Positions 8,463 through 17,700 of a stretch of 45,762 nucleotides of DNA are shown piece by piece. Every line of letters starts with the position of its first letter. The first letter of the stretch is position 1. Source of the DNA: an uncultured Bacteroidales bacterium (GTDB lineage: Bacteria; Bacteroidota; Bacteroidia; Bacteroidales; FEN-979); assembly GCA_903915465.1 (NCBI GenBank), contig CAIWTA010000058.1, positions 1-45,762 on the forward strand, given 5' to 3'. The notes beneath the pieces were generated by a model. It saw only the letters and a list, made by a program, of their open reading frames with translations, searched no databases and was not told the DNA's origin. The position numbers and the translations under genes are program-made.

Positions 8463-9083
8463 ATGTTACTTCGCGTACATCCTGATGACCCTGGTGAGCG
8501 TAATCTCAGGATGATCGTTGATTGCCTCAGAAGTGGCGGACTGGTGATTTATCCCACCGATACAGTATATGGTTTGGGATGTGATATCACCCAGATCAAG
8601 GCTGTTGACAAGGTGGCACAGATCAAAGGAATCAAGCGTGAAAAGGCAAATTTCTCATTCATCTGTCATAACCTGAGCCATCTTTCGGATTTCACTAAAC
8701 CGATTCCCAACCACATTTACAGGTTGATGAAAAGGGCATTGCCAGGACCATTCACATTTATCCTGAATGCAAGCAGCAATGTGCCGCATTATTTTCAGAG
8801 CAAGAAAAAGACTGTGGGTCTCCGTATTCCCGATCACCGAATCCCTTGTATGATTGTTGAGATGCTCGGAAATCCCATCATGACTACTTCTGTGCATGAC
8901 GAAGACCAAATCCTTGAATATTCCACAAATCCTGAACTGATCTATGAAAGGTTTGAAAAGCTTGTTGATATTGTGATTGATTCGGGTAACGGAGATAACC
9001 ATGTATCAACGGTTGTTGACTGTACAGGCGATGAACCTGTTGTACTCCGGCAGGGAAAGGGGAATATTCTGGAGTTTCTTTAG
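8463..9083 (+). CDS. Sua5/YciO/YrdC-family protein (L-threonylcarbamoyladenylate synthase type)
   Basis: A 206-residue protein of the YrdC fold. It has the hallmark GGLVIYPTDTVYGLGCDI near residues 30-46, KRE.ANFSFICHNLS, the PGPFTFIL segment near 92-99, KTVGLRIPDH near 120 and the STVVDCT motif near 180. Members make threonylcarbamoyl-AMP from threonine, bicarbonate and ATP for the t6A37 modification of ANN-decoding tRNAs. There is no C-terminal Sua5 domain, so it is the short form. The sequence is closer in style to the YciO branch, whose activity is less certain. It stands alone between the SRP RNA and tRNA-Lys. Confidence 0.85.
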   Translation: MLLRVHPDDPGERNLRMIVDCLRSGGLVIYPTDTVYGLGCDITQIKAVDKVAQIKGIKREKANFSFICHNLSHLSDFTKPIPNHIYRLMKRALPGPFTFILNASSNVPHYFQSKKKTVGLRIPDHRIPCMIVEMLGNPIMTTSVHDEDQILEYSTNPELIYERFEKLVDIVIDSGNGDNHVSTVVDCTGDEPVVLRQGKGNILEFL

Positions 9084-9115
9084 TTTAGGCAATAGGGACA
9101 AGAGATAAGGGATTC

Positions 9116-9153
9116 GACTTTAGACTTTTGACTTTTGACTTTAGACTTTAGAC
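9116..9153. repeat. Heptanucleotide tandem repeat (GACTTTA/GACTTTT)
   Basis: Five consecutive 7-bp units plus a partial sixth (GACTTTA, GACTTTT, GACTTTT, GACTTTA, GACTTTA, GAC), in the spacer after the Sua5-family gene. Confidence 0.85.
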
Positions 9154-9222
9154 GTTCCCTTCCAGCCTTCAGCGCCAGAATGCAGTATCCGGCCAGAAAA
9201 ACATAAAACAATTTTTAAACGA

Positions 9223-9252
9223 TTGTGAATTAGAAATTATTTGTTACTTTTG
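9223..9252 (+). promoter_or_regulatory. Promoter of tRNA-Lys
   Basis: TTG at 9223-9225, 19 bases of spacer, then TACTTTTG at 9245-9252. This is a full match to the Bacteroidota pattern TTG-N19-TAnnTTTG, 20 bases before the tRNA. Confidence 0.75.
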
Positions 9253-9271
9253 CACCCTTAAAAAATAAGGA

Positions 9272-9344
9272 GATTCGCTAGCTCAGCAGGTAGAGCATTG
9301 CCCTTTTAAGGCAGGGGTCCTGGGTTCGAATCCCAGGCGGATCA
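9272..9344 (+). tRNA. tRNA-Lys (anticodon TTT)
   Basis: A 73-nt cloverleaf. The acceptor stem GATTCGC pairs with GCGGATC (one T-G pair), discriminator A. The D stem is GCTC/GAGC, the anticodon stem TTGCC/GGCAG encloses CTTTTAA (anticodon TTT), and the T arm is CTGGG-TTCGAAT-CCCAG. No CCA is encoded. Confidence 0.95.
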
Positions 9345-9380
9345 CAAAAGGCCATTTGGCAACCAGGCCGATAACACGGA

Positions 9381-9406
9381 AACCAGCGGAAACGCTGGTT
9401 TTTTTT
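9381..9406 (+). terminator. Rho-independent terminator after tRNA-Lys
   Basis: AACCAGCG-GAAA-CGCTGGTT followed by a run of T: an 8-bp stem with a GAAA tetraloop, 37 bases after the tRNA. Confidence 0.85.
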
Positions 9407-9461
9407 ATCTCCTATTTACTACCATTTACTGAATTTCCAGTCTTCATAAATTTCTATTTTA

Positions 9462-9497
9462 CTCAATATATTGAGATAATTTACTCAGTGTATTGAG
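9462..9497. promoter_or_regulatory. Twin palindromic operator-like sites upstream of the first DUF4143 ATPase
   Basis: CTCAATATATTGAG (9462-9475, perfect 14-bp palindrome) and CTCAGTGTATTGAG (9484-9497) are spaced 22 bp start-to-start, two helical turns. They lie immediately upstream of the -7 element TATTTTTG at 9506-9513 and would cover the -33 region, so a repressor bound there could block transcription. Confidence 0.6.
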
Positions 9498-9529
9498 ATA
9501 TTTATTATTTTTGTAGAAAAGATAAACAG

Positions 9530-10720
9530 ATGTATAAGCGATCGTATTATGAGATAATCAAACAGAGACTTGGGGCATCAAGACAATTTCTCCAGGTACT
9601 CATGGGACCAAGGCAGGTTGGAAAGACGACTGTTATCCGTCAGGTACTCGAAGATTACCCTTATCCCTGGCATTATGCATCGGCAGATGACGCCACATCG
9701 ACACAGTGGTTGAGCCAGCAATGGGAAACCATCCGGATCAAACTGACTGCATCTGGTGCAAAAGAGGCTTTATTGGTGGTTGATGAGATCCAGAAAATAG
9801 CGGATTGGAGTAACCAGGTAAAAATCCACTGGGACAAGGATACATTTGATAAAATTCCGGTGAAAATTTTCCTCCTGGGTTCGTCCCAGCTTCTAATTCA
9901 GAAAGGATTAAGCGAATCCCTTGCCGGAAGGTTCGAGGTCCTCTATCTGCCTCATTGGTCCTACAAGGAAATGAAAGATGCATTCAAATTTACAATGGAG
10001 GAATTTATCTGGTTTGGCGGATATCCTGGTTCATCATCCCTCATTGGTGATGAGCAGCGCTGGAAAGATTATATCCGGAATTCATTGATTGAAACCACGC
10101 TTATGAGAGATATTCTTTTGATGGCCAGAATTGATAAACCGATCCTGCTCAGGAATTTGTTTGAACTCGCATGTTCCTGGTCAGGACAAATTCTTTCTTT
10201 AAACAAAATGGTCGGCCAGCTACAGGATGCCGGTAATACTACCACCCTTGCTAACTATTTACATCTGCTGAAAGGTGCCGGACTTGTCGCCGGATTGGAA
10301 AAATTCACCCCGAATATGATTCGACAGCGTTCATCCAGTCCGAAACTGCAGGTTTTCAACACAGCGTTAATGACCGCCCTGAGTCCCCTTACCATGGATG
10401 AGACCAGAAAACAGCCTGAGGTTTGGGGAAGATGGTTTGAGTCTGCCATCGGTACCCATCTTCTCAACCATTCCTTAACGGATGGTTTCAAGCTTAACTA
10501 CTGGAGAGAGGGAAACCATGAAGTTGATTTTATTCTTCAAAAAGGAAAGAAAGTCATAGCACTGGAAGTGAAAAGCGGGAAAGGGCGGTCAAAAGCGGGG
10601 ATGGAGGAATTTACAAAAAAATACAAAACGGCAAAAGTTATCCTGGTTGGAGGGGACGGCCTTTCTGCTGAAGAATTCCTGATGATCTCACCGGCCATAC
10701 TGTTCGACAGTCTTATGTAA
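9530..10720 (+). CDS. AAA ATPase with DUF4143-type C-terminal domain
   Basis: A 396-residue protein. Walker A is GPRQVGKTT near residues 27-35, Walker B ALLVVDEIQKIADW near 84-97, and sensor 1 is LLGSSQLLIQ near 119. A winged-helix-like middle part follows (NKMVGQLQDAGNTTTLANYLHLLKGAGLV), then a nuclease-like end typical of DUF4143 (YWREGNHEVDFIL, then VIALEVKSGKGR with the E-V-D...E-V-K pattern of a PD-(D/E)XK fold). These stand-alone ATPases are common accessory genes in Bacteria and Archaea; their biological role is unknown. The start ATG follows a TAnnTTTG promoter and twin palindromes. Confidence 0.85.
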   Translation: MYKRSYYEIIKQRLGASRQFLQVLMGPRQVGKTTVIRQVLEDYPYPWHYASADDATSTQWLSQQWETIRIKLTASGAKEALLVVDEIQKIADWSNQVKIHWDKDTFDKIPVKIFLLGSSQLLIQKGLSESLAGRFEVLYLPHWSYKEMKDAFKFTMEEFIWFGGYPGSSSLIGDEQRWKDYIRNSLIETTLMRDILLMARIDKPILLRNLFELACSWSGQILSLNKMVGQLQDAGNTTTLANYLHLLKGAGLVAGLEKFTPNMIRQRSSSPKLQVFNTALMTALSPLTMDETRKQPEVWGRWFESAIGTHLLNHSLTDGFKLNYWREGNHEVDFILQKGKKVIALEVKSGKGRSKAGMEEFTKKYKTAKVILVGGDGLSAEEFLMISPAILFDSLM

Positions 10721-10756
10721 AGATTTTCCCATATCCTTTACAAAGGTCGGTGCATA

Positions 10757-10783
10757 TGTAAAGAAAAATCGATTTTCTTTACA
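10757..10783. repeat. 27-bp near-perfect palindrome between the two ATPase genes
   Basis: The 11-bp arms TGTAAAGAAAA and TTTTCTTTACA flank a 5-base centre (ATCGA). No T-run follows, so an operator is more likely than a terminator. A nearby direct repeat (CCTTGTATTTCTAAA near 10798 and CCTTGCATTTCTAAA near 10831) has unknown meaning. Confidence 0.55.
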
Positions 10784-10922
10784 CATCATCAAAACAACCT
10801 TGTATTTCTAAAGGGTAAGTGGCAAAATTGCCTTGCATTTCTAAAATGGTGATATTATTTGACTTCAGATCTTGTCGGCTCTTTACATAGAGAGACAAAT
10901 AGCTCTTGACAAAAGAGATAAT

Positions 10923-10959
10923 TTATGTAAATTTGCAATACAAATGCAAAATTACATAA
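10923..10959 (+). promoter_or_regulatory. Promoter embedded in an inverted repeat, second DUF4143 ATPase
   Basis: TAAATTTG at 10928-10935 is a -7 element. It is embedded in an imperfect inverted repeat whose outer arms are TTATGTAA (10923-10930) and TTACATAA (10952-10959), with inner TTTGCA/TGCAAA. The ATG begins at 10961, so the untranslated leader is only about 20 nt. Confidence 0.6.
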
Positions 10960-10960
10960 A

Positions 10961-12142
10961 ATGATACCAAGAAAATTATCCACTACGTTGTTAAAGTTTG
11001 CCAGGAAGTATCCGGTAGTTTCAGTCACAGGACCTCGGCAATCGGGCAAAACAACATTAGTAAGATCACTTTTCCCAAAGCACAAATACTTATCACTGGA
11101 AAATCCGGAAACAAGAAGCATAGCCATTAATGATCCTAAAAGTATTTTTGATCCAAAGGATCAATTGTTAATCCTGGATGAAATTCAACACGTGCCTGAG
11201 TTATTGTCATACACCCAGGTAATCTCAGATGAACAAAAAATATCAGGTCAATTTATCCTGACCGGCTCACAAAGCTTGCTATTAAGTGAAAAGATATCTC
11301 AAACCCTGGCCGGAAGAACAGCGATTTTAAAATTACTCCCATTTAGCCTTCCTGAGATTGACAAATTGAGCCAGGTAAAGAAATTCTCTTACGAGGACTT
11401 TATCTTTAAAGGATTTTTCCCAAGAACCTATGATCAGAAAATTTCACCTGAGGAATTTTATCCATTCTACCTGGAGACCTATGTACAAAGGGATGTGCGG
11501 GAAATTCAGAATGTCCGGGATCTGAATACTTTTACCAATTTTGTAAGATTATGTGCAGGCCGTACCGGCCAGTTGGTGGATTATTCCTCTATCGCCAAGG
11601 ACACCGGTGTTAGTGTTGGCACTGTTAAAGGTTGGATTTCAATCCTGGAAGCAGGCTATATCATTTTCCAATTGTACCCCTATTATAAGAATTATGGAAA
11701 AAGAGTAATCAAATCACCTAAACTCTATTTCACCGATCCCGGATTAGCTTCATTTCTTCTTGGGATAAAAAGTGCTGAACAATTGAAAACGCATTACCTC
11801 AAGGGCGCTCTGTTTGAAAACCTGATCGTTCTGGAGTTGTTGAAGCACCGATTTAACAATGGAATTCCTGAGGATATCTGGTTTTTCCGCGACAGTAATC
11901 ACAACGAAGTGGATGTTGTATCGGAGAATGAAAATCTCCAATGGATAGAAATTAAATCCTCCCGGACGTTCTCTCCTGATTTCCTTTCCACCTTTCGGTT
12001 CCTTGATAAAAACGAGGATACGGGAAAGGATAACAAATCAATCGTATATGGCGGTGATGACACTTTTAGTCATAAAGGATTTAATATTGTGTCATGGAAA
12101 GATTTGGATAAGAAGCTAATCATACGGAAAGACAAAAAATAA
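10961..12142 (+). CDS. AAA ATPase with DUF4143-type C-terminal domain (second copy)
   Basis: A 393-residue ATPase of the same family as the preceding gene, but clearly diverged from it. Walker A is GPRQSGKTT near residues 24-32, Walker B LLILDEIQHVPELLSY near 68-83, and sensor 1 ILTGSQSLLL near 103. The middle winged-helix region is YSSIAKDTGVSVGTVKGWISILEAGYIIF, and the nuclease-like tail has WFFRDSNHNEVDVV and IEIKSSRTFS (E-V-D...E-I-K pattern). It has its own promoter within an inverted repeat. Function is unknown; self-regulation is suggested only by the operator-like sites. Confidence 0.85.
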   Translation: MIPRKLSTTLLKFARKYPVVSVTGPRQSGKTTLVRSLFPKHKYLSLENPETRSIAINDPKSIFDPKDQLLILDEIQHVPELLSYTQVISDEQKISGQFILTGSQSLLLSEKISQTLAGRTAILKLLPFSLPEIDKLSQVKKFSYEDFIFKGFFPRTYDQKISPEEFYPFYLETYVQRDVREIQNVRDLNTFTNFVRLCAGRTGQLVDYSSIAKDTGVSVGTVKGWISILEAGYIIFQLYPYYKNYGKRVIKSPKLYFTDPGLASFLLGIKSAEQLKTHYLKGALFENLIVLELLKHRFNNGIPEDIWFFRDSNHNEVDVVSENENLQWIEIKSSRTFSPDFLSTFRFLDKNEDTGKDNKSIVYGGDDTFSHKGFNIVSWKDLDKKLIIRKDKK

Positions 12143-12518
12143 TCGGTCAGAATAAAGGATGAAATTCTCAAAAAGAGGTAATATTAAGCAACTTTTTAAA
12201 TCTATTTCAAATTATACAAAGAAAATCGGGAAACGACCAAAAATGACTAAAAAAGTCTAACTTATACAAAAAGCCGATTCCTCTGGGGGTCCCAAGTTGT
12301 CTGCTTGAGAATGTTGCCTAACCTGTTGCCTAAGATGTCTTCCTCGCTCTTAAAAAGCCAGTAAAATCAATCCATACAGAAATCCATATGAATCCCAGGC
12401 ACGATCGTTGCTTTCCTCAAGAGTCATGTCATTTAAAGCCCACCGTCTTGATTACAGTATGTTCATTTATATTAACCGGAAATTTCTTTCCGGACGTTTA
12501 ATGTGCGTCTGGGCGCAC
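12143..12518. other. Spacer without a supported gene
   Basis: A 376-bp spacer between convergent genes. The only structure seen is a hairpin CCGGAAA-TTTC-TTTCCGG at 12476-12493, 25 bp past the stop of the reverse-strand FISUMP gene. It could help end that transcript although no T-run follows it. Confidence 0.5.
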
Positions 12519-13928
12519 TCAATCCTTGATGCAACGGGTGGACAATCCGTAACTCTTGTAGCCGTTGTAGGCAAGGCCGCTGCTGCTGCTGTCGAAGTAC
12601 AAGCCCCAGCCTATAGTGGCATCGAACTGCGTACTACTCCAGTAAATGCCAACTGAGCCGCGATTGGTCAGCGAACCATTGAGATCGTAGAGGTACCCGG
12701 CAGCATGCATTTTTAACGCAGAATTCCATGGGCCTGTCCATGTTGTCCAGCCTCCACTTGCATCCACATTGATCCATTCGGAAGAAGTTGGAATACGCCA
12801 GTTACTTCCAAGTTCAATGGTACAGGGGTCGTTAGCAGCAACCCAATCCGAGGATTCGCTTATGCCAACAATCCAAGTGGTGGCAGGCGTTCGGACTGTA
12901 CCATCATGCCTGAATCCCTGTTTATGGTTAAACTGCCAGTACCAGCCTGCTGAGGTTTCAGAAGGATCGCTTACTAAGGTTGCCTGATTTGTAGCACCCA
13001 GATTACGGGTAATCCAACACTTTGTTGTAGCTCCCGGAATATTGCCGACAATACCGTATGTTACTGTTTTAGTAACCGGTGCTACAGTGCCTGCAACGTG
13101 GTTAATTGTAATGGAAGAAACGCAACAATTAGATGTTGATTGAGTCATTGATAATAGCGTTGAAGATCCGCACCCATTATACGCCCAAATATATCTTGTG
13201 TAGACGGTGCTACAAGTCAACCCTGTTTCGGTTATTGTTGTATTTGTTCCAATGTCTGTGGCAGTTAAGTAATCATTAGAAGTGTTCCATTTATAACCAG
13301 TTGCCCCAGACACGGTATTCCACTTCCAGATTATCTGAATTAATGCTGGAATATTAGTGCCAGATGTAGGGGGTGCAGGAGCAGTGTTTGGAATAGTTTC
13401 TGTCAAAGTTGTGGGATCAGAAATTGAACATGTATTGTAAGACCAGACATATCTCAAATACCCTGAATTACAAACGATTCCTGTTTCAGTTTTTGACAAT
13501 TCCGTACCGATATCGGTAGCAGAACTAAAAACATTTATTGTGTTCCACTTGTAACCTATTGCATCAGATACACCATTCCATTTCCAGATTATCTGACCAG
13601 GAGAAACCACATTAGTACCTGATAATGGGGCAGAAATACTACATGGTGAGAAAGTTTTCCAAGTACCATTTGAATATATGCTTAATGAGCCATTCGAACC
13701 ACAATTTGTACAATATATCATCAACCCTTCAGCAGGACTAGGGATAGAATTTCGTTGTTCAACCGTCATCCGTGGCAAAAGAAATCCTTTGTTGCTAAAT
13801 TTAACATCTAATCCCGCCGATGGATCAGGCTGGCTGCCATCTGTGTTAATTCCAACCTGTGCCGAAAGTTGAAAGGTTATTGACAGAAAGATTGCCAAAA
13901 TGCTTGTTACAAGTAAATGCTTTTTCAT
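12519..13928 (-). CDS. Secreted protein with C-terminal FISUMP domain
   Basis: A 469-residue protein. A signal peptide (MKKHLLVTSILAIFLSITFQLSA, cut near residue 23) leads into an N-terminal module QVGINTDGSQPDPSAGLDV...KGFLLPRMT..QR common in Bacteroidota surface proteins. Two fibronectin-III-like repeats of about 80 residues follow (each with SGTN...QIIWKWN.VS.A.GYKWNT and TETG..C....R..W.YN.C). The end is a FISUMP domain (Fibrobacter succinogenes major paralogous domain): WRIPTSSEW near 387, AAGYLYDLNGSLTNRG and YWSST near 430. The domain is tied to extracellular proteins of unknown role. The divergent neighbour shares the N-terminal module. No type IX sorting tail is seen. Confidence 0.88.
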   Translation of the reverse strand: MKKHLLVTSILAIFLSITFQLSAQVGINTDGSQPDPSAGLDVKFSNKGFLLPRMTVEQRNSIPSPAEGLMIYCTNCGSNGSLSIYSNGTWKTFSPCSISAPLSGTNVVSPGQIIWKWNGVSDAIGYKWNTINVFSSATDIGTELSKTETGIVCNSGYLRYVWSYNTCSISDPTTLTETIPNTAPAPPTSGTNIPALIQIIWKWNTVSGATGYKWNTSNDYLTATDIGTNTTITETGLTCSTVYTRYIWAYNGCGSSTLLSMTQSTSNCCVSSITINHVAGTVAPVTKTVTYGIVGNIPGATTKCWITRNLGATNQATLVSDPSETSAGWYWQFNHKQGFRHDGTVRTPATTWIVGISESSDWVAANDPCTIELGSNWRIPTSSEWINVDASGGWTTWTGPWNSALKMHAAGYLYDLNGSLTNRGSVGIYWSSTQFDATIGWGLYFDSSSSGLAYNGYKSYGLSTRCIKD

Positions 13929-13958
13929 AAGAAATGGGGTTTAATGAAGTTTTTGATA

Positions 13959-14013
13959 AAGTAGCTAATATAAGGTAAATATACAAACTTTATCACAATC
14001 AGGGGGAAAAATT
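13959..14013. repeat. 55-bp direct repeat, copy 1
   Basis: It begins AAGTAGCTAATATAAGGTAA and runs through TATCACAATCAGGGGGAA. It matches 14501-14555 with one visible difference. It sits 30 bp upstream of the FISUMP gene start and may hold that gene's promoter. Confidence 0.85.
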
Positions 14014-14119
14014 CTGAATCCAGGAATGCAGAATTCAGGAATTCAGGAATTCAGGAATTCAAAAATTCAGAAACTCAGTCGCTTGGTACGAGGTGCTCGT
14101 TTTTTTTAAAAAACAACAT

Positions 14120-14239
14120 CAGTCGCCAGATAAGCAGCCTTCGACGTCTTCGGTTCCAGCGTAGCCGGAAATCTCACGAAGTGAGATAGATGAAGACGCA
14201 GCTGCGTTGTGGCGACAAGGCCCGCCCGGCCTGAGGGCA
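14120..14239. repeat. Structured intergenic repeat, copy A (about 120 bp)
   Basis: Contains nested stems: outer GTCGCCA/TGGCGAC, TCTCACGAAGTGAGA, CGTCTTC/GAAGACG and GCAGCTGC. A second copy starts 222 bp later. Confidence 0.8.
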
Positions 14240-14341
14240 AAGATTGATGAGTTGATGGGTTGAAGAGATGATGAGTTGATGAGTTGATGAGTTGACAAGG
14301 AAAGATGTGATTTGTTTTAATTTAAAAAGAATAAAGATCAA

Positions 14342-14460
14342 CAGTCGCCGCATAAGCAGCCCTCGATGTCTACGGTTCCGGCGAAGCCGGAAATCTCACG
14401 AAGTGAGATAGATGAAGACGCAGCTGCGTTGTGGCGACGAGGCCGCCCGGCCTGAGGGCA
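14342..14460. repeat. Structured intergenic repeat, copy B (about 120 bp)
   Basis: Near-identical to copy A over its whole length, with the stem CCGGCGAAGCCGG intact (copy A has CCAGCGTAGCCGG) and the same TCTCACGAAGTGAGA hairpin. Confidence 0.8.
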
Positions 14461-14479
14461 ATAATAGATTGAAAAATAT

Positions 14480-14500
14480 TGAAATTTTTAAACAGTCCCT
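14480..14500. mobile_element. Single end of a MITE-like element
   Basis: GAAATTTTTAAACAGTCCCT is the inverted counterpart of the left end of the 6.4 kb element (AGACTGTTTAAAATTT). It directly abuts direct repeat copy 2. No partner end was found nearby. Confidence 0.4.
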
Positions 14501-14555
14501 AAGTAGCTAATATAAGGTAAATATACAAACTTTATCACAATCAGGGGGAATAATT
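14501..14555. repeat. 55-bp direct repeat, copy 2
   Basis: Same sequence and orientation as 13959-14013, differing at one position near the right end (AATAATTC against AAAAATTC). Confidence 0.85.
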
Positions 14556-14718
14556 CAGGCTAAAATTTTTTGTAAACAAAAATATTCAGGAGTGCAGAAT
14601 TTAACAAGGTTTCTCCGTTAATAAGTCTTATTTTTACTCCTTCCTACTGCCAATAGTTTAACTGATCTTACAACGATCAGAACAATTCATCAGAATACCA
14701 TCCCTACACTATAAAGCT

Positions 14719-17700
14719 ATGAAAACCTTTACTTATTTTATCATCATTACGGCGCTCCTGCTGAGCAGTCCGGTTTTTTTGATTTCCCAGGTTTCTGTCA
14801 ATACAGATGGTTCGGCGCCCGACAGCAAAGCCATGCTGGATGTGAAAGCGTCCGACAAGGGAATCCTTATCCCGCGTCTCACAACTGCTCAACGGCTTGC
14901 AATCGCTGGTCCTCCCGAGGGCCTGCTTGTTTACGATACCGGCCTCGGTGCATTTTGTTATTATCATGCCAGCGCCTGGATCCTCAGCCTGAACAGTTCA
15001 AACGGGTGGTCCTTGACCGGCAACATTGGAATCACTGCCAGTATTAATTTTATCGGAACTACTGATAATGTACCGCTCGTTTTTAGAGTAAATAACATCT
15101 TATCCGGGAAAATTGATCCCGGGCATGTGAATACTTCCTTGGGATACTACTCACTTTATTTCAACAATGATGGCACTAACAATTCAGCCTTTGGTGCTGG
15201 TTCATTATTTTTAAATACCAAGGCAAGTTATAATGTGGCCATCGGAAAAGATGCATTGTATTCCCAATCCTATAATAACGGCAGTGCTTGGCCTAGTTAT
15301 AATGTTGCTGTGGGGTTTATGGCACTCTATTTCAACCAGCCTACTTCGACAGAAAATGGAATAAATAATACGGCTGTCGGATGTTATGCTTTGAGTCAGA
15401 ACACAACGGGATATTCAAATGCCGCCAGCGGCTACAATGCACTTGCCTCCAATACGACTGGAATCTGGAATACTGCAAACGGAGCAAACAGCCTTTTTAA
15501 TAATACCACAGGCAATTACAACACTGCGAGCGGATACCAGGCGCTTATATTCAACACGACAGGTTATTCCAATGTGGCTATCGGCAGCCTGTCTTTAGTA
15601 CGTAATACCACCCGGAGTAACCTCGTTGCCGTGGGTGACTCATCATTGTACTGGAATGGATACAATGCCACACAAAGTTATCAGGCCGTATCTAATACGG
15701 CTCTCGGCTCAAAAACATTGTTTGCAAATACCACGGGTTATAGCAATACAGCCGTCGGGACCAAATCACTTTTCGCCAATACCACCGGAATCTGGAATAC
15801 TGCAAACGGAGCATTCAGCCTTTCTTCTAATACCACTGGCAATTACAACACTGCGAACGGTTATAATGCGCTGAATGCCAATACTACAGGTGTCAATAAT
15901 ACTGCTGTCGGGCAGGGTGCGCTTAATTTGAATACCAACGCATCTTCAAATGTCGCCATCGGGAAAAATGCCATGTCAAGCCAATCCTACGCTTCGACCA
16001 GCTACTGGTACAGTGATAATGTTGCTGTCGGGGTTTCGGCACTGGCATCGAACCAGCCGACATTAACAACAAATGGCATTCAGAATACGGCAATAGGTAA
16101 TTATGCGCTTTTTTCCAACACCACGGGAAGCTATAATACAACCAGCGGCTATAAAGCACTTTACAATAACACGACAGGTTATTCAAATGTCGCTTATGGT
16201 TCTGGGTCTTTATATAATAATACCAACCGGAGTAACCTCGTTGCCATAGGTGATTCAGCATTGTTTAACAACCTGGGTGCAGCGGATCCTTTAACCGCGA
16301 ATTCAAATACTGCCGTTGGTTCAAAGGCTCTTTATACGAATAATAATGGGTATAAAAATACTGCCATAGGATATAAAACTCTTTGCCTAAATTCTTCAGG
16401 ATATCTAAATACAGCCATCGGGATGGAAGCGCTTCTATACAATGCAACAGGTTATCAAAATACTGCCTGTGGAGCATCTGCGCTTACTTCAAACTCCTCG
16501 GGCTTTGATAATACCGCCATCGGAAATTATGCACTTTTTTACAATACGATAGGATTTTCAAACACCGGCATTGGAAGTCTTGCACTTTTTAACAATATTT
16601 CAGCAAGCAGGAATATAGCGATTGGTGGCGACGCCTTAAAGGCGCAATCATACAATCCCGGGTATATCTGGAGTAGCGATAATGTCGCCATTGGGGTTGC
16701 AGCGCTTTCCGCTAACCAGCCGACCTTAACAACGAATGGCATCCAGAATACAGCAATCGGAAATTATTCCTTGTATAGCAACACAACAGGGAACTATAAT
16801 ACCGCTGCCGGGAACAATGCACTTTTTTACAACATTGATGGCAATTCCAATTCGGCCTTTGGCAATGGTGCATTAAAAAATAATGCCAAAACAAGTAGTA
16901 ATGTGGCAATTGGAAATGATGCATTAGGTTCCCAATCCTATAATCCCGGCTATACTTGGAGCAGTTATAATATTGCAGTCGGCGAAGCTGCACTCTATTA
17001 TAACCAGCCTACATCAACGACCAATGGAATTCATAACACGGCCACCGGGTATCAGGCACTTTATCACAATACAACAGGAGTCTCTAATACGGCGAATGGT
17101 TTTGCTGCATTGTTTAATTCAACTACCGGCTGGCAGAACACATCAATTGGAGCTAATTCAATGGGAACAAATACCATCGGATCCTACAATACCGCGGTTG
17201 GATACAACACGGGCCCCAATTTGACTAATTATTCCAATACCACCTGTCTCGGGATTGATGCCTCTGCCAATGGCAGTGATATGGTAAGAATCGGAAATGT
17301 TTACGTAGGGTCCATTGGCGGTTACAAGGCCTGGACAAATCTCTCAGCAGATAAAAGGTTTAACGGGAACTTGAAGGAAGATGTTCCGGGATTGAGCTTT
17401 ATTACCCTGTTGCACCCTGTAACGTACCAGCTGGACCGCGAAAAGATCAATGATTTCAACGGGGTTAATGAAAGGAGAAGAAAGCAGAAAGAAGAGAACC
17501 CGGGCGCTGAATTCCTGGGTGGGGATAAATTCTCTCCGGTCACTACCGGATTTATAGCACAGGAAGTAGAAGAAGCTGCAAAAAAGATCGGGTATGATTT
17601 CAGTGGAGTGGATGCTCCTGAGAATGATAATGATTTCTATGGCCTGCGCTATGCAGAATTTGTAGTTCCACTGGTTAAGGCCGTGCAGGAACTGAAAGCA

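Larger units (their letters stand above)
13929..14718. other. Repeat-dense 790-bp spacer between divergent secreted-protein genes
   Basis: No gene is seen. It contains, in order, direct repeat copy 1 (13959-14013), GAATTCAG octamers (about 14028-14070), structured repeat A, GATGAGTT octamers (14245-14296), structured repeat B, a mobile-element-like end (14480-14500), direct repeat copy 2, then about 160 bp of upstream DNA for the 1027-residue protein gene. Confidence 0.75.

Noticed and set aside
9272-12142. Genomic island integrated at tRNA-Lys
   Set aside because: No integrase and no second copy of the tRNA 3' end were found in the window.
12143-12518. Short reverse frames such as MTLEESNDRAWDSYG
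   Set aside because: Too short, with no matching family features and no clear promoter.
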